A DNA stretch of 8,049 nucleotides from Burkholderiaceae bacterium. GTDB taxonomy: Bacteria > Pseudomonadota > Gammaproteobacteria > Burkholderiales > Burkholderiaceae. The notes beneath the pieces are model-generated. The model worked only from the letters and a program-made list of their open reading frames with translations, was not told the origin of the DNA and ran no database searches. The stretch spans positions 1 through 8,049 of the forward strand of contig CANBPJ010000080.1 of assembly GCA_947371415.1 (NCBI GenBank). The letters run 5' to 3'. This document shows positions 6,292 to 8,049 of this stretch, piece after piece; positions within the stretch are counted from its first letter, which is position 1, and each line of letters opens with the position of its first letter. The position numbers were made by a program, and so were the translations under genes.

Positions 6292-6297
6292 ATTATA
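6292..6297 (-). promoter_or_regulatory. -10 box of the M48-rsgA unit (leaderless)
   Basis: Read on the minus strand this is a perfect TATAAT ending five bases before the M48 ATG (6286). Transcription would start at or within a base of that ATG, giving a leaderless mRNA. AGGG lies between box and ATG but is too close to serve as a Shine-Dalgarno. The expected -35 region (about 6314-6320) has no good TTGACA match, so the promoter is supported mainly by the -10. Confidence 0.5.
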
Positions 6298-6414
6298 TTT
6301 ATTGCAGCGCTGACCGCTGAGATTCGGACTATTTTGCGAATAGACTTGAAGTTTTAGCTCCATACCTCGGTTTTTGGAGATATGGGTATTTACATGTTGA
6401 CCCATCCCGACTTA

Positions 6415-6430
6415 TTCGTATGCATGCGAA
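6415..6430. repeat. 16-bp near-perfect palindrome, possible operator
   Basis: TTCGTATGCATGCGAA is symmetric about its centre except for one pair of positions. Its size and place, 167 bases before the LVIVD ATG and 129 before the M48 ATG, fit a site for a dimeric regulator, but I cannot name one. Its half-site TGCGAA recurs elsewhere in the same intergenic region. Confidence 0.35.
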
Positions 6431-6596
6431 CAAGATGAGCTGAAAATTAAGAGAAAACCCGAGATCATTTGTTCGCAATAACCCATCAGAATTGTGTAAA
6501 GTGAATTCCGAGATAAATCTAGATTTCCAGACTTAGAGACAGTCTATTTTGCGCAATGCAATATAGATAAATAAATATTAAAAAATTGGAGTCAGC

Positions 6597-8048
6597 ATGG
6601 TTACCAGTAAATCTGTAATGAGATGGGTTGGAATTGCAACTATTTGCGTCACAGCGTCAGCGTGGGCGCAAGGAGTAGATTCATCTAAAAATATGTCGCT
6701 TGAAGGTTACAACGACTTGCAAGGACGCACCGCTTATCAGCCAACCATACAAAAGCAGGGTAATCGGTGGATTGCTTATGTTGGCCATCATGGGGATAAC
6801 AAGATCAATCCCTTAACCGGAAGGATGGAGGATAACGGCACATCAATCATCGATGTGACTGATGTAAAAAAACCAAAGTATCTTTATCACGTCCCAGGTG
6901 AAGAGGGTAAGGCAGAGCAGGGTGGTAGCCAAATGGTGCGGGTATGTAGTGGAGCCACCTTACCAAAGGCGGATAAGAGTAAGTTCTATATGCTGCGTGT
7001 TTTTGGAAATCAGGCTCATGAAATTTGGGATGTTAGCACTCCAGAAAATCCAGTCTTACTCACCACGATTACTAAAGGTCTCAAGGGCACACATAAAAAT
7101 TTCTGGGAATGTGACACTGGAATCGCCTATCTGGTATCTGGAAATCCTCAATGGCGCACCACTCGAATGACTCAGGTTTATGACTTATCAGATCCCGCGA
7201 AACCAGTCTTTATCAGGGACTTCGGTTTAGTGGGTCAACAGCCTGGTGCCTCTGGAGATGTTCCCGTGCAGCTGCATGGCGTAATGTCTACAGGCCCTCG
7301 GGGTAATCGCGTGTATTTCGGTTACGGAACCAATACAAATGGCGTCATTCAAATTGTGGATCGCGAGAAATTAATTAATGGCCCCAAAGATCCAACGCCT
7401 GAAAATTTGCTATATCCCCAAGTGTCTCGAATTGATATGCCAACCATGCATGGTGCTCACACTACTTTTCCAATGATGGGCGTTAAGGTTCCAGAGTTTT
7501 CAAAAAACTTACTTGGTGCATCCCGTGACTTTATTGTTGTAACCAATGAGGCTATTCAGAAAGAATGTTTGGAGGGGCGTCAAATGGTTTGGGTTGTTGA
7601 TGCCACCAATGAAAAGCGGGCTTTTGGCGTGGCGAACTGGGGCATTCCAGAGAAGTCAGGCAATTACTGTAGCAAGGGAGGGCGCTTTGGTACTCACTCC
7701 TCCAATGAAAATATGACAGACATTTTCTATAACAAGCTCATGTTCTTCTCTTATTTCAATGCGGGCGTTCGCGCAGTAGATATGCGAGATCCTTTTGCCC
7801 CCAAGGAAGTTGGCTACTTTATTCCTGCAATGAATAAAAATACCGTTGTATTGGAAACTCCTGTAACGCAACGGGGTAAATTGCCATTTACGGCTGCTTC
7901 AGATCGAAAAGTCATTCAAACTAACAACGTAGAGGTAGATGAGCGTGGCTATATTTACATTGTTGATAGAGCAAATACAGGTATGCATATTTTGTCTTTG
8001 ACTGGCCCAGCTAGAGCAATTGCAAATTACGGCGCAGCTATTAAGTAA
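6597..8048 (+). CDS. Secreted LVIVD-repeat beta-propeller protein
   Basis: This 483-residue exported protein is of unknown function. The N-terminus is a signal peptide: basic residues K5 and R9, a hydrophobic stretch (about 10-21) and AWA (22-24) with likely cleavage before Q25. The body holds repeats of the LVIVD type, thought to form propeller blades: SIIDVTDVKKPKYLYHV (83-99), IWDVSTPENPVLLTTI (143-158), VYDLSDPAKPVFIRDF (194-209), VRAVDMRDPFAPKEVGYF (391-408) and IYIVDRANTGMHIL (453-466). The mature part has four cysteines (C117, C172, C324, C358), which could form disulfides in the periplasm, and blade-edge histidines H64, H65, H141, H166, H227, H285, H288 and H367 that might bind a metal or cofactor. 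SD TTGGAG lies five bases before the ATG. The gene is complete; its downstream neighbours lie outside the window. The family call is firm, the role unknown. Confidence 0.87.
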   Translation: MVTSKSVMRWVGIATICVTASAWAQGVDSSKNMSLEGYNDLQGRTAYQPTIQKQGNRWIAYVGHHGDNKINPLTGRMEDNGTSIIDVTDVKKPKYLYHVPGEEGKAEQGGSQMVRVCSGATLPKADKSKFYMLRVFGNQAHEIWDVSTPENPVLLTTITKGLKGTHKNFWECDTGIAYLVSGNPQWRTTRMTQVYDLSDPAKPVFIRDFGLVGQQPGASGDVPVQLHGVMSTGPRGNRVYFGYGTNTNGVIQIVDREKLINGPKDPTPENLLYPQVSRIDMPTMHGAHTTFPMMGVKVPEFSKNLLGASRDFIVVTNEAIQKECLEGRQMVWVVDATNEKRAFGVANWGIPEKSGNYCSKGGRFGTHSSNENMTDIFYNKLMFFSYFNAGVRAVDMRDPFAPKEVGYFIPAMNKNTVVLETPVTQRGKLPFTAASDRKVIQTNNVEVDERGYIYIVDRANTGMHILSLTGPARAIANYGAAIK

Positions 8049-8049
8049 T

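Larger units (their letters stand above)
6287..6596. other. 310-base divergent intergenic region
   Basis: This region separates the minus-strand M48 unit from the plus-strand LVIVD gene and must hold both promoters. I see no coding sequence, tRNA or known riboswitch. It contains an imperfect hairpin (6360-6368 with 6377-6385, one mismatch), ATGGGT/ACCCAT arms (6382-6387 and 6400-6405) and a second ACCCATC copy (6481-6487). CCGAGAT occurs twice (6459-6465, 6508-6514), and TGCGAA at 6335-6340 and 6425-6430 with its inverse at 6472-6477. The last 40 bases are very AT-rich and end in TTGGAG (6586-6591), the SD of the LVIVD gene. No plus-strand promoter is convincing; TATAGA (6562-6567) is one candidate -10. 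Confidence 0.6.

Noticed and set aside
6492..6519. TTGTGT and TAAATC as the LVIVD promoter
   Set aside because: The -10 matches only three of six bases, so it is no better than other chance matches in this AT-rich region.
7656..7871. Minus-strand open frame within the LVIVD gene
   Set aside because: It lies opposite conserved LVIVD repeat code and has no recognisable protein features.
1..8049. Mobile element, CRISPR array, tRNA or defence system
   Set aside because: I found no transposase or integrase, no regularly spaced repeats, no cloverleaf-like sequence and no defence-type domains; most genes are conserved housekeeping genes.

Overview
The window looks like chromosomal DNA of a betaproteobacterium of the order Burkholderiales. 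The moderate GC content (not the 60 to 70 percent of Burkholderia or Ralstonia) and the flavour of the proteins suggest a Polynucleobacter-like freshwater organism. This assignment comes from recognising gene order and protein style, not from a database search.

Layout. Positions 79 to 2296 hold the classic ribosome and tRNA operon rpsP-rimM-trmD-rplS: ribosomal protein S16, a 16S maturation factor, the tRNA m1G37 methyltransferase and ribosomal protein L19. It is closed by a strong intrinsic terminator at 2312-2341. A second plus-strand pair follows: a CoA-pyrophosphatase-type NUDIX hydrolase (2360-3097) and, through an ATGA start/stop overlap, a polytopic membrane protein of the CobD/CbiB-AmpE superfamily (3094-4053). 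On the minus strand, converging on that pair, lie an M48 (Ste24-type) membrane metallopeptidase (6286-5021) and the ribosome-assembly GTPase rsgA (5011-3998). A 310-base non-coding stretch with several short palindromes and repeats separates the M48 gene from a divergent gene (6597-8048) for a secreted LVIVD-repeat beta-propeller protein of unknown function, complete one base before the window ends.

How the genes relate. The first operon serves translation; RsgA, like RimM, is a late 30S assembly factor, so the theme recurs on the other strand. The NUDIX/CobD pair and the M48/rsgA pair converge, and the cobD-like and rsgA coding regions overlap tail to tail by 56 bases. A plus-strand intrinsic terminator for the NUDIX/CobD unit appears to sit inside the rsgA coding sequence (4103-4138).

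Most of the window is conserved housekeeping DNA, and I see no mobile element, CRISPR array, tRNA, rRNA or obvious new defence system. The points worth a second look are the terminator embedded in rsgA, two genes whose -10 boxes imply leaderless mRNAs (NUDIX and M48), a 16-codon ORF overlapping the SD-less trmD start, the motif-rich intergenic region at 6287-6596, and the uncharacterised LVIVD protein.
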